Origin: Nocardia mangyaensis
GTDB taxonomy: Bacteria > Actinomycetota > Actinomycetes > Mycobacteriales > Mycobacteriaceae
Length of the DNA stretch: 64,000 nt
NCBI RefSeq assembly: GCF_001886715.1
Contig: NZ_CP018082.1
Location: 372,001-436,000, forward strand
Direction: 5' to 3'
The position numbers and the translations under genes are program-made. Shown piece after piece: positions 7,742-16,133 of this stretch; positions within the stretch are counted from its first letter, which is position 1; every line of letters starts with the position of its first letter. The notes under the pieces are model-generated. The model searched no databases, was not told where the DNA came from, and worked only from the letters and a program-made list of their open reading frames with translations.

Positions 7742-10700
7742 CAGGCGGCCCCGCGCTGCCTCGACTCCAGCGTCGAGACGGGCTCGGTCCACGGCGAGAT
7801 CGGGTTGCCCCACCAGCGCGTCGACGGCGGCACCACATCGCCGCGCATCACCAGGGACGCGGGTCCGATGGTGGCGCCCGCGCCGATGTGGGCGGCGGGC
7901 AGGGCGACGCAGTGCGGGCCGAGGGTGGCGCCTGCCTCGAGGATCACGGTGTCCATGGACATGATCCGGTCGTGGAAGAGGTGGGTCTGCACCACGCAGC
8001 CGCGTTCCACGGTCGCGCCGTCACCGAGTGTCACCAGGTCCGCCTCCGGTAGCCAATAGGACTCGCACCATACCCCGCGGCCGATCTTGGCACCGAGTCC
8101 GCGAAGCCACAGGTTCATCACCGGAGTACCCGTGGCTGCGCGGGCGAACCAGGGCGCCGCGACGGTCTCGACGAAGGCGTCGGAGACCTCGTTGCGCCAG
8201 ACGAACGAGCTCCACAGCGGGTGCTCGACGGCCCGGATTCGCCCGACGATCAACCACTTCGCCGCGACCGCGATCGCCCCGGCGACCGCACCGGCCGCCA
8301 TCAGCACCAGGCCCGAAACCAGCGCGGCGACAAGATAATCGGTGTGCTGGGCGATCAGGGCGAGCACGAACAGCACGCCGAGGCCGATGGCGAAGGTGAT
8401 CATCACCGGGATCAGCCGGCAGGTCTCGACGACGGCGCGGGCCAGCTTCAACCGCAGTGGCGGATCGAAAGTGCGTGCGGTATCGGAGGAGTCGGTGTCG
8501 CGGCGCAGGCGCACCGGCGGGCTGCCCAGCCACGACGAGCCCGCCTTGGCCTTGCTCGGCGCGGCCGAGAGCACCGCGACGAGACCGTTCTTGGGCACTC
8601 GCCTGCCGGGCGCGGTCATGCCGGAGTTGCCGAGGAAGGCGCGCTTGCCGACCTTGGCCTCGCCGATGCGCAGCCAGCCGCCGCCGAGTTCGTAGCTGCC
8701 GATCATGGTGTCGTCGGCGAGGAAGGCACCGTCGGCGACCACGGTGAACTTGGGCAGCAGCAGCACCGTCGAGGCCTCGACGTTCTTGCCGATCCGGGCG
8801 CCGAGCAAGCGCAGCCACAGCGGGGTGAGCAGGCTGGCGTAGAGCGGGAACAGGAAGGTGCGCGCGGAGTCGAGCAGACGTTCGGTGGCCCACACCTGCC
8901 AGCCGGTGCGGCTGCGGACCGGGTGGTAGCCCTCGCGCAGGCCGATGCCGAGCAGGCGGACCGCGAGCACGGTGGCGGCGGCGTACACGCCGAGGCTGAG
9001 CAGGGTCGCGACCGGCAGGATGGCGAAGCCGCGCAGGGCGGCGGCGCCGATCGTGGTCTCCTCGCGGACCCACCAGGCGATGAAGGTGCCGCCGACGGCG
9101 AGGCCGAGTACGGGCATGGCGGCCAGCGCCATCGACGAGATGCCGAAGACCAGCAGCCAGTGCCTGGCGCGTTCGGGGGTGTGGTCGGGCCAGCGGCGTG
9201 GCGCCTTGCCGGTCTTCGCGGCGGGGGAGCCCGCCCAGCCCTGTTCGCCCTTGACCTTGCCCGAGACGGCCGAGCCGGGGGCGATCTCGGCCTTCTTGCC
9301 GATCTTGGTGCCGGGCAGCAGGATCGAGCGGGCGCCGATCACCGCGCCCTCACCGATGATGATGCCGCCGATGTGCACGACGTCGCCGTCGACCCAGTAG
9401 CCGGACAGGTCGACCTCGGGTTCCACGCTGGCGCCGTCGCCGAGTTCGAGCATGCCGGTCACCGGGGGCAGGGTGTGCAGGTCGACGCCCTTACCGATCT
9501 TGGCACCGAGCGCGCGGGCGAACGGGACCATCAGTGGTGCGCCGGACAGGCTTTCGGCGCCGCTGGCCTCGGACAGGCGGACCGCCGCCCACAGCCGCAG
9601 GTGGACCCAGGAGCCGCGGGGATAGGAGCCCGGCCGCAGTCCGGCCAGCAGGACTCGCGCGCCCGCCACGCACAGTGTCATCCGGCCGATCGGCGAGATG
9701 AACAGCACGAACGCCAGCACGATCCACCACCACGACAGGCGCGGCAGCCACGGCAGCGAGCCCGACCAGGCGGCGATGCCCGACACGACGGTCAGCCAGG
9801 TGACCCATTGCAGACCGGTGAGAGTGGTCAGCGGGATCGTGGCCAGGACCTGGGTGAGCTGGGCGCGCCGGGGGGTCGGGGCGACGACGCGGGTGTCGAC
9901 GGCCGCGACCGGCGCGCTGCCGTCGAGCAGTTCGACCAGCGAGCCGAGCCGGGGGTGGTCGTAGAGATCGGCGACGGTGACGTGCGGGAATCGCTCGCGC
10001 AGCGCGCCGACCAGCTGGGCCGCGGCCAGCGAACCACCGCCCAGGTCGAAGAAGTCGGCGCTCAGATCGGTGGCCTCGGCACCGAGGATGGCGTCCCAGA
10101 GCCCGGCCACCCAGGCCGCGGTACCGCCGAGACCGGCCTCGGGCGCCTCCTCGGTGCTGGGCAGCGGCCAGGGCAGTGCGTCGCGGTCGACCTTGCCCGA
10201 GGTGCGCGTCGGCAGGTCGGCCACGATCGCCAGGCGCGGGACCAGCGGAGCTGGGAGTTGTTCGGCCAGCATCTCTCTGGCCTTCTTCACGTCGAAGTCG
10301 GGTCCGGCGCCGGTGAGGTAGCCGACCAGGATCTTGTTGCCCGCCTTGGTTGTTCGGATCGCGGCGGCCGCGCCGCTGATCCCGGGCAGGTGTTGCAGGG
10401 CGTTGTCGAGTTCGCCGAGTTCGATGCGGCGGCCGCCGATCTTGATCTGGTCGTCGGCGCGGCCGAGGAAGATCAGGCCCTCGCGGTCGTTGCGCACCAG
10501 ATCGCCACTGCGGTAGGCACGTTCCCAGCCCAGCGAGGGCAGGGGCGCGTACTTCTCGGCGTCCTTGGCGGGATCGAGGTAGCGGGCCAGGCCGACGCCG
10601 CCGATCACGAGTTCGCCCGATTCGCCCTCGGCGACGGGGTTGCCCTGCGGGTCGACGACGGTGAGGTCCCAGCCGTCCAGCGGCAGGCCGATACGGATCG

Positions 10701-11688
10701 GCATCCCACCGTCGAGCAGTGCGGCACACGCCACGACGGTGGCCTCGGTGGGGCCGTAGGTGTTCCACACCTCGCGCTCGACTCCGCCCGCGAGGCGTTC
10801 GGCCAGTTCCGGCGGCACCGCTTCGCCGCCGAAGATCAACAGCCGCACCGACTCCAGCGCCTCGGCGGGCCAGGTCGCGGCCAGCGTCGGCACAGTGGAG
10901 ACGATGCTGATCTCGCGGCGCATCAGCCAGGGGCCCAGGTCGGCGCCGGTGCGGACCAGGTCGCGCGGGGCGGGGACCAGGCAGGCGCCGTGGCGCCAAG
11001 CCAGCCACATCTCCTCGCACGAGGCGTCGAAGGCCACCGAGAGGCCGGCGAGCACGCGGTCGCCGGGGCCGATCGGAGCGCGCTGCAGGAACAGTCGCGC
11101 CTCGGCGTCGACGAAGGCGGCGGCGTTGCGATGGGTGACCGCGACGCCCTTCGGGGTGCCGGTGGAGCCGGAGGTGAAGATGACCCAGGCGTCGTCGGCG
11201 GGGGTGGGCAGGGTGTTCCAGTCGGAGAAGTCGGTGTGGCCCGCGGCGGCGGTGGCCGACTCGATGCCGTCACCGGTGGCGATCGCGCTCACCCTTGCCT
11301 CGCCGAAGACCAGTTTGGCCCGTTCCTCCGGGTCGTCGGCGTCGACGGGGACGTAGGCGGCGCCGCAGTAGAGGACGGCCAGGATGGTCACGTAGAGCGC
11401 GGCGCTGCCCGAGGGCATCCGCACGCCGACCCGGTCGCCGGGGCGCACGCCCGCCGCGGTCAGCTCGGTCATCCTGGCCTCGATCGCGGTGATCAGTTCC
11501 AGGTAGCTGAGCACGACCGCGCCGTCGTCGATGGCCGGTGCGTCGGGATGGGTGAGCGCGGTGCTGGTCAGGATGTCGACCAGGGTGCGCGGCGGCGCGG
11601 CGAGGTCGGCGCGCAGCAGCGGATCGCGCAGCAGTCCCGCCGCGGCCTCAGCGTGTGGCTCGAGCATGGCGCTCAGTCCACCTCTCAT
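7741..11688 (-). CDS. Pls/PosA-type non-ribosomal peptide synthetase, membrane-bound, single module
   Basis: 1315 residues. Order: adenylation domain (about 40-520) with IFTSGSTGTPKGV, the FDAS core whose Asp holds the substrate alpha-amino group, NTYGPTEAT, YRSGDLV, and TRTSGKVDRD with its catalytic lysine. A carrier domain follows, with the phosphopantetheine serine in DLGGGSLAAAQ (about 552). Then come about six transmembrane segments (near 620-670, 860-930 and 1110-1190) interleaved with three soluble regions rich in left-handed beta-helix repeats (IGKGVDLHTLPP, IGEAKVGKRAFLG, IGAGATIGPASLV). There is no condensation or thioesterase domain. This is the architecture of epsilon-poly-L-lysine synthetase (Pls), in which the three soluble regions link one amino acid repeatedly. 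The amino acid used here cannot be read by eye. An alternative start is ATG at 11667, behind GAGGTGG. Confidence 0.9.
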   Translation of the reverse strand: MRGGLSAMLEPHAEAAAGLLRDPLLRADLAAPPRTLVDILTSTALTHPDAPAIDDGAVVLSYLELITAIEARMTELTAAGVRPGDRVGVRMPSGSAALYVTILAVLYCGAAYVPVDADDPEERAKLVFGEARVSAIATGDGIESATAAAGHTDFSDWNTLPTPADDAWVIFTSGSTGTPKGVAVTHRNAAAFVDAEARLFLQRAPIGPGDRVLAGLSVAFDASCEEMWLAWRHGACLVPAPRDLVRTGADLGPWLMRREISIVSTVPTLAATWPAEALESVRLLIFGGEAVPPELAERLAGGVEREVWNTYGPTEATVVACAALLDGGMPIRIGLPLDGWDLTVVDPQGNPVAEGESGELVIGGVGLARYLDPAKDAEKYAPLPSLGWERAYRSGDLVRNDREGLIFLGRADDQIKIGGRRIELGELDNALQHLPGISGAAAAIRTTKAGNKILVGYLTGAGPDFDVKKAREMLAEQLPAPLVPRLAIVADLPTRTSGKVDRDALPWPLPSTEEAPEAGLGGTAAWVAGLWDAILGAEATDLSADFFDLGGGSLAAAQLVGALRERFPHVTVADLYDHPRLGSLVELLDGSAPVAAVDTRVVAPTPRRAQLTQVLATIPLTTLTGLQWVTWLTVVSGIAAWSGSLPWLPRLSWWWIVLAFVLFISPIGRMTLCVAGARVLLAGLRPGSYPRGSWVHLRLWAAVRLSEASGAESLSGAPLMVPFARALGAKIGKGVDLHTLPPVTGMLELGDGASVEPEVDLSGYWVDGDVVHIGGIIIGEGAVIGARSILLPGTKIGKKAEIAPGSAVSGKVKGEQGWAGSPAAKTGKAPRRWPDHTPERARHWLLVFGISSMALAAMPVLGLAVGGTFIAWWVREETTIGAAALRGFAILPVATLLSLGVYAAATVLAVRLLGIGLREGYHPVRSRTGWQVWATERLLDSARTFLFPLYASLLTPLWLRLLGARIGKNVEASTVLLLPKFTVVADGAFLADDTMIGSYELGGGWLRIGEAKVGKRAFLGNSGMTAPGRRVPKNGLVAVLSAAPSKAKAGSSWLGSPPVRLRRDTDSSDTARTFDPPLRLKLARAVVETCRLIPVMITFAIGLGVLFVLALIAQHTDYLVAALVSGLVLMAAGAVAGAIAVAAKWLIVGRIRAVEHPLWSSFVWRNEVSDAFVETVAAPWFARAATGTPVMNLWLRGLGAKIGRGVWCESYWLPEADLVTLGDGATVERGCVVQTHLFHDRIMSMDTVILEAGATLGPHCVALPAAHIGAGATIGPASLVMRGDVVPPSTRWWGNPISPWTEPVSTLESRQRGAA

Positions 11689-11823
11689 CGGTTGACCCCC
11701 ATCGGTGGTGTCTGTTGTTTCACGGCCGGGTTACCAGGGGGCAAACGGGATGGTCACCGGATGCCAACGGTACCCGCCGGATGGTGTGGCTCGCGGCAGC
11801 CGCGAGCGGGCGTCATCGCTGGA

Positions 11824-12258
11824 TCACGACGCCGCGGGTGGTGGTTCGTCGAGCGCGGTGCGGACCAGCCGGTGCAGGGCGGCCTGCTCGTCGGCGTCCA
11901 GCGGTGCCAGAACGCGGGCCGTGGCCTCGGCGATGATCTTGTCGGTGCGCTTGCACTGCTTGCGCCCGGCCTCGGTGATCCGCAGCCGGTACTTGCGGCG
12001 GTCCTTGCCGTCGCGGGTGCGTTCGACCAGGTCGGCGCGCTCGAGTGCGTCGATCAGGCGGACCACTTCGCTGCGGTCGATGCCGAGTGCGTCGCCGACC
12101 TTCTTCTGGGTGAGGTCGGCGTTCTCCGCGATGAAGGTCAGCACCCAGTGATCGCGCAGCGGGATGCCGATCTCGGTGTGCAGCGCCTTGGTGAGCCGTC
12201 CGAGCGCGTACACCGGGTAGCGCGGCAGGCCGCGGACGGAGTTCGAGTTCGTGGACAT
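11824..12258 (-). CDS. MarR-family transcriptional regulator
   Basis: About 144 residues with the MarR winged helix: TQKKVGDALGIDRSEVVRLIDALERADLVER is read around residues 50-80, then the beta wing (TRDGKDRRKYRLRIT) and a C-terminal dimerisation helix. The ATG at 12258 was chosen because AAGGTG precedes it by six bases; a GTG at 12267 is the alternative. It lies 135 bases upstream of the peptide synthetase on the same strand and divergent from the SufS-like gene. It may therefore control either; no clear operator was recognised. Confidence 0.88.
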   Translation of the reverse strand: MSTNSNSVRGLPRYPVYALGRLTKALHTEIGIPLRDHWVLTFIAENADLTQKKVGDALGIDRSEVVRLIDALERADLVERTRDGKDRRKYRLRITEAGRKQCKRTDKIIAEATARVLAPLDADEQAALHRLVRTALDEPPPAAS

Positions 12259-12610
12259 GCCGGTCACCTTAGCAAATAGTGGAGTAGGTCAATCATTTGG
12301 ACTGTCCATCATGGGTTGCCCCGATGGTTTCACCGACGGCGACTGAGGGGCAATTCGGTGGCAATCCGGGTGACGACCAGGCCGCCGCCCGCAGTGGGCG
12401 CGGCAAGCGCGGACTCGCCTCACCCTTTCGGGAACGAGTCCCTGAGCCGACGGGATTTTCGTGATGACTGTACTTTTGGCGGCTGGTGCCGCGGATTCTC
12501 GGCCTGGAAGCCTCGATTCTTCCCTTCCTGCGGGCACTCCTTCGTCGCACCCTCCGGTCAGTCCAGAATCAAGGCGGCCGAGAATCGACCCAGCATGCGC
12601 TCTCGCCTCG
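12259..12610. promoter_or_regulatory. 350-base leader/intergenic region with two hairpins upstream of the SufS-like gene
   Basis: No gene is seen here. Two stems stand out: TTGCCCC (12316-12322) with GGGGCAA (12347-12353), and GGACTCG (12411-12417) with CGAGTCC (12435-12441) enclosing CCTTTCGGG-like sequence. Third-position composition of the frame open from 12461 is not coding-like, so the region is probably an untranslated leader of the + strand gene plus the MarR promoter on - (TTGACC at about 12287-12292 on the minus strand is a possible -35). It was not matched to any riboswitch class from memory. Confidence 0.4.
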
Positions 12611-13888
12611 GTGTCCGGCGCCGACCTGCAGGTACCGCTCGTGCAGGGCGGCACCAGCGCGTACGCCAACTTCGACCACGCCGCAAGCGCGCCCGCGTTG
12701 ACGCAGGTCACCGACCGGATCTCGCAACTATTGCCGTACTACGCCAGCGTGCACCGTGGCGCCGGCTACGCCTCGCGGATCTCCACCGAGTGCTACGAGG
12801 CCTCGCGCGGCACCGTCGCCCGGTTCCTCGACGCCGCCGACGACCAAGCGGTGGTGTTCACCCGCAACACCACCGACTCGCTGAACCTGCTGGCCGGGTG
12901 CGTGCCGGGGGAGACCGTGGTCCTCGACATCGAGCACCATGCCAACTTCCTGCCGTGGACCGCGCGCGGGCGGCGGGTGGTCGAAGCCGCCGACACCGTC
13001 GAGGAGACGATTCGACGGGTCGTCGCCGAACTGTGCAGCAAGCCCGCCGCGCTGCTCGCGATCACCGGGGCGTCCAATGTCACCGGTGAGGTGCTGCCGC
13101 TGGAACGCTTGGCCGACATTGCCCACCTGTGTGGTGCGCGCATTCTCGTCGACGCCGCGCAGCTGGCACCGCATCGACGAATCTCCCTGCGTGAGAGCGG
13201 AATCGACTACCTGGCCTGCTCCGGGCACAAGCTGTACGCGCCGTTCGGTGCCGGTGTACTCGTCGGTCGACGGGACTGGCTGGATGCGGGTGAGCCGCAT
13301 CTGGCCGGTGGCGGTGCGGTGCGCGAGGTCGGTGTGGCGCGGGTCGAATGGGCGTCCTCGCCGCAGCGTCACGAGGGTGGGTCGCCGAATGTGCTCGGCG
13401 CGGCCGCCATCGCCGCCGCCTGCGAGGCGCTTGCCGCGTTCGATCCCGCCGAACTCATTGCGCACGAACGGTTCCTGGCCGATCGGCTGCGCGGCGGACT
13501 GACCGCGATTCCGGGAGTCTCGCTGGTCAACATCTGGTCCGACAGCGCCGATTCCGTCGGGATCGTCGCCTTCACCGTCGCCGACCACGCGCCAGGCAAG
13601 GTCGCCGCCTACCTCTCCGCCGAACACGCCATCGGCGTTCGCGACGGTCGCTTCTGCGCCCACCCCCTGCTCGCGAGGCTCGGCCTCGACTCCGCCCTGC
13701 GCGCCAGCGTCGGCCTCGGCACCACCTCCGCTGATGTGGACCGGCTGATCGGTGCCGTCGCCACTTTCGTCGAGTCCGGGACGTCCTGGGAGTACACCGT
13801 CACCGACGGGCTGTGGAGCCCCACTCCCGAAACCCGTCCGCTCACCGCGGATGCACCGGTGGGTGCTGCTGCCTGCCTGATCGGCTGA
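12611..13888 (+). CDS. SufS/CsdA-like PLP enzyme (class V aminotransferase fold, putative cysteine desulfurase)
   Basis: About 425 residues. Landmarks of group II cysteine desulfurases in order: NFDHAASAPA at the N-terminus, VVFTRNTTDSLNLL, the histidine of DIEHHANFLPW, ASNVTGEV, LVDAAQLAPH (Asp-x-x-Gln-x-x-x-His for PLP), the PLP lysine in CSGHKLYAPFG, and RDGRFCAHPLL holding the candidate catalytic cysteine, like the CAxP of SufS. The C-terminal extension of about 40 residues after the usual end is unassigned. The GTG at 12611 is the first start after the non-coding-like leader, but no good ribosome-binding site is seen, so the start is uncertain. No suf or isc genes are nearby, so a role in Fe-S assembly is not supported by context. 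Confidence 0.8.
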   Translation: MSGADLQVPLVQGGTSAYANFDHAASAPALTQVTDRISQLLPYYASVHRGAGYASRISTECYEASRGTVARFLDAADDQAVVFTRNTTDSLNLLAGCVPGETVVLDIEHHANFLPWTARGRRVVEAADTVEETIRRVVAELCSKPAALLAITGASNVTGEVLPLERLADIAHLCGARILVDAAQLAPHRRISLRESGIDYLACSGHKLYAPFGAGVLVGRRDWLDAGEPHLAGGGAVREVGVARVEWASSPQRHEGGSPNVLGAAAIAAACEALAAFDPAELIAHERFLADRLRGGLTAIPGVSLVNIWSDSADSVGIVAFTVADHAPGKVAAYLSAEHAIGVRDGRFCAHPLLARLGLDSALRASVGLGTTSADVDRLIGAVATFVESGTSWEYTVTDGLWSPTPETRPLTADAPVGAAACLIG

Positions 13889-13925
13889 GGGCGCGCTCGC
13901 GCGCGGCTCGGAGGCGAATTTCTTT

Positions 13926-14414
13926 GTGTCGCCGCAACCACCCGACCAGTGGGCTCGCCCGCAGCGGACGTCGAACAAGAAACGACGCTGGCCGGTGGTT
14001 GCCGGCATCGGCGCCGCGGGTGCGGTCGGTCTCCTCGTTGGTGTCGGCGTCGGGGACGAACCGTCCTCGGTCGCGCACACCACGACGATCCGAGTGGTCG
14101 AAACGGTCACTGTCACCCCGGCCCCGACCACCGTCGAAACCGGCGCAGTCGAGACCACGGCCGAAGAAGTCCCGGTGGCGCCGATCGCACCGGCCCCGCC
14201 GACCGCCATCGAGGTGCCACCGCCGCCGCCGACAGTCGAAGTCTCCGCTCCACGCGTCGCGACCGTCCCCACCCAAGAACCGCCACCCGCCCCCACCGTC
14301 TACTACAAGGACTGTGCCGCGGCCCGCGCCGCCGGAGCCGCACCCCTGTACGTGGGTGACCCCGGCTACCGCTCCGGCCTCGACCGCGACAATGACGGGA
14401 TCGCCTGCGAATAG
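13926..14414 (+). CDS. excalibur calcium-binding domain protein, membrane-anchored
   Basis: 162 residues. A basic N-terminus (KKRRW) leads into one hydrophobic segment (about 23-42), an anchor or uncleaved signal. A Pro/Thr/Val-rich linker (about 45-125) carries the chain through the cell wall. The C-terminal excalibur domain is DCAAARAAGAAPLYVGDPGY...LDRDNDGIACE, with two cysteines and the DxDxDG calcium loop. Such domains occur on surface proteins of actinobacteria and firmicutes; a specific role is unknown. The start is GTG at 13926 behind GGAGGCG. Its start is 37 bases after the SufS-like gene, so co-transcription is possible. Confidence 0.85.
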   Translation: MSPQPPDQWARPQRTSNKKRRWPVVAGIGAAGAVGLLVGVGVGDEPSSVAHTTTIRVVETVTVTPAPTTVETGAVETTAEEVPVAPIAPAPPTAIEVPPPPPTVEVSAPRVATVPTQEPPPAPTVYYKDCAAARAAGAAPLYVGDPGYRSGLDRDNDGIACE

Positions 14415-14438
14415 GGCGTGCGCCGTTCCTGGTCGTGC

Positions 14439-14708
14439 CTATTCGTCGTAGTGTCCACCGACGGCGATGACGACGACCTCGGAATCTGTGACGTAGTAGA
14501 TCAATCGATGTTCTCTGGTGATGCGGCGCGACCAATTCCCTGCCAGTTGGTGCTTCAAGGGCTCGGGCTTTCCGATACCGGCGAAAGGGTCGGTCATGAC
14601 GGCGGCGATCAATTTGTTGGCTGCCTCGAGGACAGTTCGATCCCTGGCGAGCCAGGATGTGTACGTCTCCCACCCGTACGCGCTGAACGCAAGCTTGCGC
14701 TCAGGCAT
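14439..14708 (-). CDS. yoeB: YoeB/Txe-type toxin (ribosome-dependent mRNA endonuclease)
   Basis: 89 residues, the usual size. It shows the family pattern WETYTSWLARDRT, then GKPEPLKHQLAGNWSRRI, EHRLIYYV and the C-terminal GHYDE. The His-Tyr near the end and the Arg/Glu/His cluster correspond to the catalytic end of YoeB. It sits immediately downstream of its antitoxin, whose reading frame overlaps it by eight bases, the normal order for this type II module. The YoeB family cuts mRNA at the start of translated genes on the ribosome. Confidence 0.93.
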   Translation of the reverse strand: MPERKLAFSAYGWETYTSWLARDRTVLEAANKLIAAVMTDPFAGIGKPEPLKHQLAGNWSRRITREHRLIYYVTDSEVVVIAVGGHYDE

Positions 14709-14958
14709 CGGGATCGATCAGCTCGTGAGCCTCGAACTTGCCATCGCGGGCATCGCGGGCAGACTCAAGGAGTCGGACTCCGCCATGGGTTGCGAGGACG
14801 TAGAGGGTCTCCTGGATGGAGTTCCAATCCGACTCGGCAACGAGCACGGCGTTCTCGCCCGACTTGGTGACGACGGTCACGGTGTCGTGGTCGTCGTTGA
14901 CCTGCTGAACCAGCTTGAAGAGGTTCTGGCGGGCGGTGGAAATCGGTAGTGCAGTCAT
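14701..14958 (-). CDS. yefM: YefM/Phd-type antitoxin
   Basis: 85 residues. The N-terminal DNA-binding part begins LPISTARQNLFKLVQQVND, typical of the Phd/YefM fold (xxxSxARxNL). The C-terminal part (ETLYVLATHGGVRLLESARD) is the toxin-wrapping segment. It overlaps yoeB by eight bases, so translation is coupled. It probably represses its own operon through the palindrome at 14973-14998. Confidence 0.93.
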   Translation of the reverse strand: MTALPISTARQNLFKLVQQVNDDHDTVTVVTKSGENAVLVAESDWNSIQETLYVLATHGGVRLLESARDARDGKFEAHELIDPDA

Positions 14959-14972
14959 GCGAGCCTCACTGG

Positions 14973-14998
14973 TAGTCGTACGAAATATTGTACGACTA
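14973..14998 (-). promoter_or_regulatory. operator/promoter of the yefM-yoeB operon
   Basis: TAGTCGTAC (14973-14981) and GTACGACTA (14990-14998) form a perfect 9-bp dyad with an 8-bp AT-rich spacer. On the minus strand the right arm runs into TACAAT, a good -10 hexamer, so a bound repressor would block the promoter directly. GTAC cores also mark the E. coli YefM operator (TGTACA), which supports the assignment. Confidence 0.8.
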
Positions 14999-15036
14999 TC
15001 GGGGCTCGGGTGTCGAGCGCAGTCGGGTGGTTCGGC

Positions 15037-15423
15037 TCAGTCGAGGTCCGCGTCGAGTGTGTCCCAGGTGATGATGACGGTGAGTGGGTCGGTGATCTCG
15101 ATCGCGGTGGGACTGTGGGAGCGGAAGCGGGTTTCGGTGGAGATGTAGGCGCCTGCGGTGTTGAGGCGGAGGATTTCGATGGACTTCACGCGGCCGTCGT
15201 TGTTCTCCATGCGGACGATCCAGTACTGCTCGATACCCAGGCGCGCGTATTCCGCCCGCTTGTCCACACAATCGGCGGTGATCGTCGCTGGTGACACCAC
15301 TTCGGCAACGAGGAGGGTGTCTGCCGCCGTCGGTTTCGCCTTCCACTTGTCGCGCGGGTCCTCGATGCAGCGGTACACGATGGCATCGGGACGGCGGAAG
15401 TTGAAAGGAACCTCGGAGACCAA
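15037..15423 (-). pseudogene. Uma2-family (DUF820) nuclease-fold protein, 5'-truncated
   Basis: The readable part of 128 residues is the C-terminal two-thirds of a Uma2 protein: FNFRRPDAIVYR, LLVAEVVSPAT and DKRAEYARLGIEQYWIV. Together these give the Asp, Glu and Lys of the PD-(D/E)XK fold. Full-length members have about 60 more N-terminal residues (the LVEG region), which are missing. The frame stays open upstream (QAVSQRATASVG) but runs into the 3' end of the flavin-reductase gene without a good start; TTG at 15423 is the first candidate. It is most simply a deletion remnant. Confidence 0.65.
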
Positions 15424-15463
15424 CGGACCAACACTAGCTGTAGCGCGCTGGCTGACGGCCTGA

Positions 15464-16015
15464 TCAGGTGTCGAGGGCGGTGGGGCGGTGGTATTTGCCG
15501 TTGTAGTAGAGGAGGGGGGCGGCGGAGGGGGAGACGTCGGTGTCGTCGTGGACCCGGGTGACCAGGCCGACAGCGAGGGTGTGGTCGCCGATGTCGATGA
15601 GGTTGTGGATGGTGGTGCGCAGCCAGATCGGGGTGCCGTGCAGGACGGGTTCGCCGGTGTCGAGGGTGGTCCAGAGGGCTCGGTCGGTGAAGCGGTCGGC
15701 GGCGGTGCGGGAGAAGCGGTGGGCGAGGTGGTGCTGGTGTTCGCCGAGGAAGTGGATGACCACCGAATCGGCGGCCCGCAGCGCCTCGATGCTCGACGAG
15801 GTGTGCGCGATGTTGAACGACACCAGCGGCGGTTCCAGCGACAGCGAGGCGAACGAGGTCGCGGTGAAACCCACCGGTCCGGCCGCCGACCCGATCGTCA
15901 CCACGGTGACCCCGGCCGGATAGTGCCGCATCGAACCTCGATACTGCTCGGCCGTGATCGGGCTCAGATCGTCGGGAACCACCAGTTCGTCCGGAGAACG
16001 TCGCACATCACCCAC
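15464..16015 (-). CDS. flavin reductase domain protein (FMN-binding split barrel)
   Basis: 183 residues. HpaC/ActVB-type fold: [17 protein letters not shown], then [21 protein letters not shown] (shared flavin-binding core), a central [15 protein letters not shown] region and the C-terminal [11 protein letters not shown]. These enzymes make reduced FMN or FAD for two-component monooxygenases, but no partner oxygenase is adjacent. The GTG at 16015 starts the conserved frame; an in-frame GTG three codons later (16006) is the alternative. A 17-bp palindrome lies about 100 bases upstream. Confidence 0.85.
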   Translation of the reverse strand: MGDVRRSPDELVVPDDLSPITAEQYRGSMRHYPAGVTVVTIGSAAGPVGFTATSFASLSLEPPLVSFNIAHTSSSIEALRAADSVVIHFLGEHQHHLAHRFSRTAADRFTDRALWTTLDTGEPVLHGTPIWLRTTIHNLIDIGDHTLAVGLVTRVHDDTDVSPSAAPLLYYNGKYHRPTALDT

Positions 16016-16115
16016 CGCCCCAAACTACGCCCGGGCTCCATCGGTTTCCCAGCGTCCGCGCTGTCGGGTAGATCCAGATCACTCGGCGGGCGCTGGATCG
16101 TGCGAGCCGGACATG

Positions 16116-16132
16116 GACGTAATGATTACGTC
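16116..16132. promoter_or_regulatory. 17-bp palindrome upstream of the flavin reductase
   Basis: GACGTAAT-G-ATTACGTC is a perfect dyad (8+1+8), 100 bases before the flavin-reductase start on - and just before the broken Fic gene on +. On the minus strand it contains TTGACG, usable as a -35. Its form fits a dimeric regulator of TetR, GntR or MarR type. No regulator gene is adjacent. Confidence 0.55.
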
Positions 16133-16133
16133 A

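Noticed and set aside
8221..12279. 1352-codon + strand open frame opposite the peptide synthetase
   Set aside because: Composition is repetitive Gly/Ala/Asp/Gln/Arg as expected for antisense of GC-rich coding sequence; the minus-strand frame has clear domains.
13889..13925. Further copy of the dispersed 3'-end element after the SufS-like gene
   Set aside because: GGCGCGCTCGCGCGCGGCTC is loosely similar to the first block, but no hairpins or CTCCTCGAGG follow.
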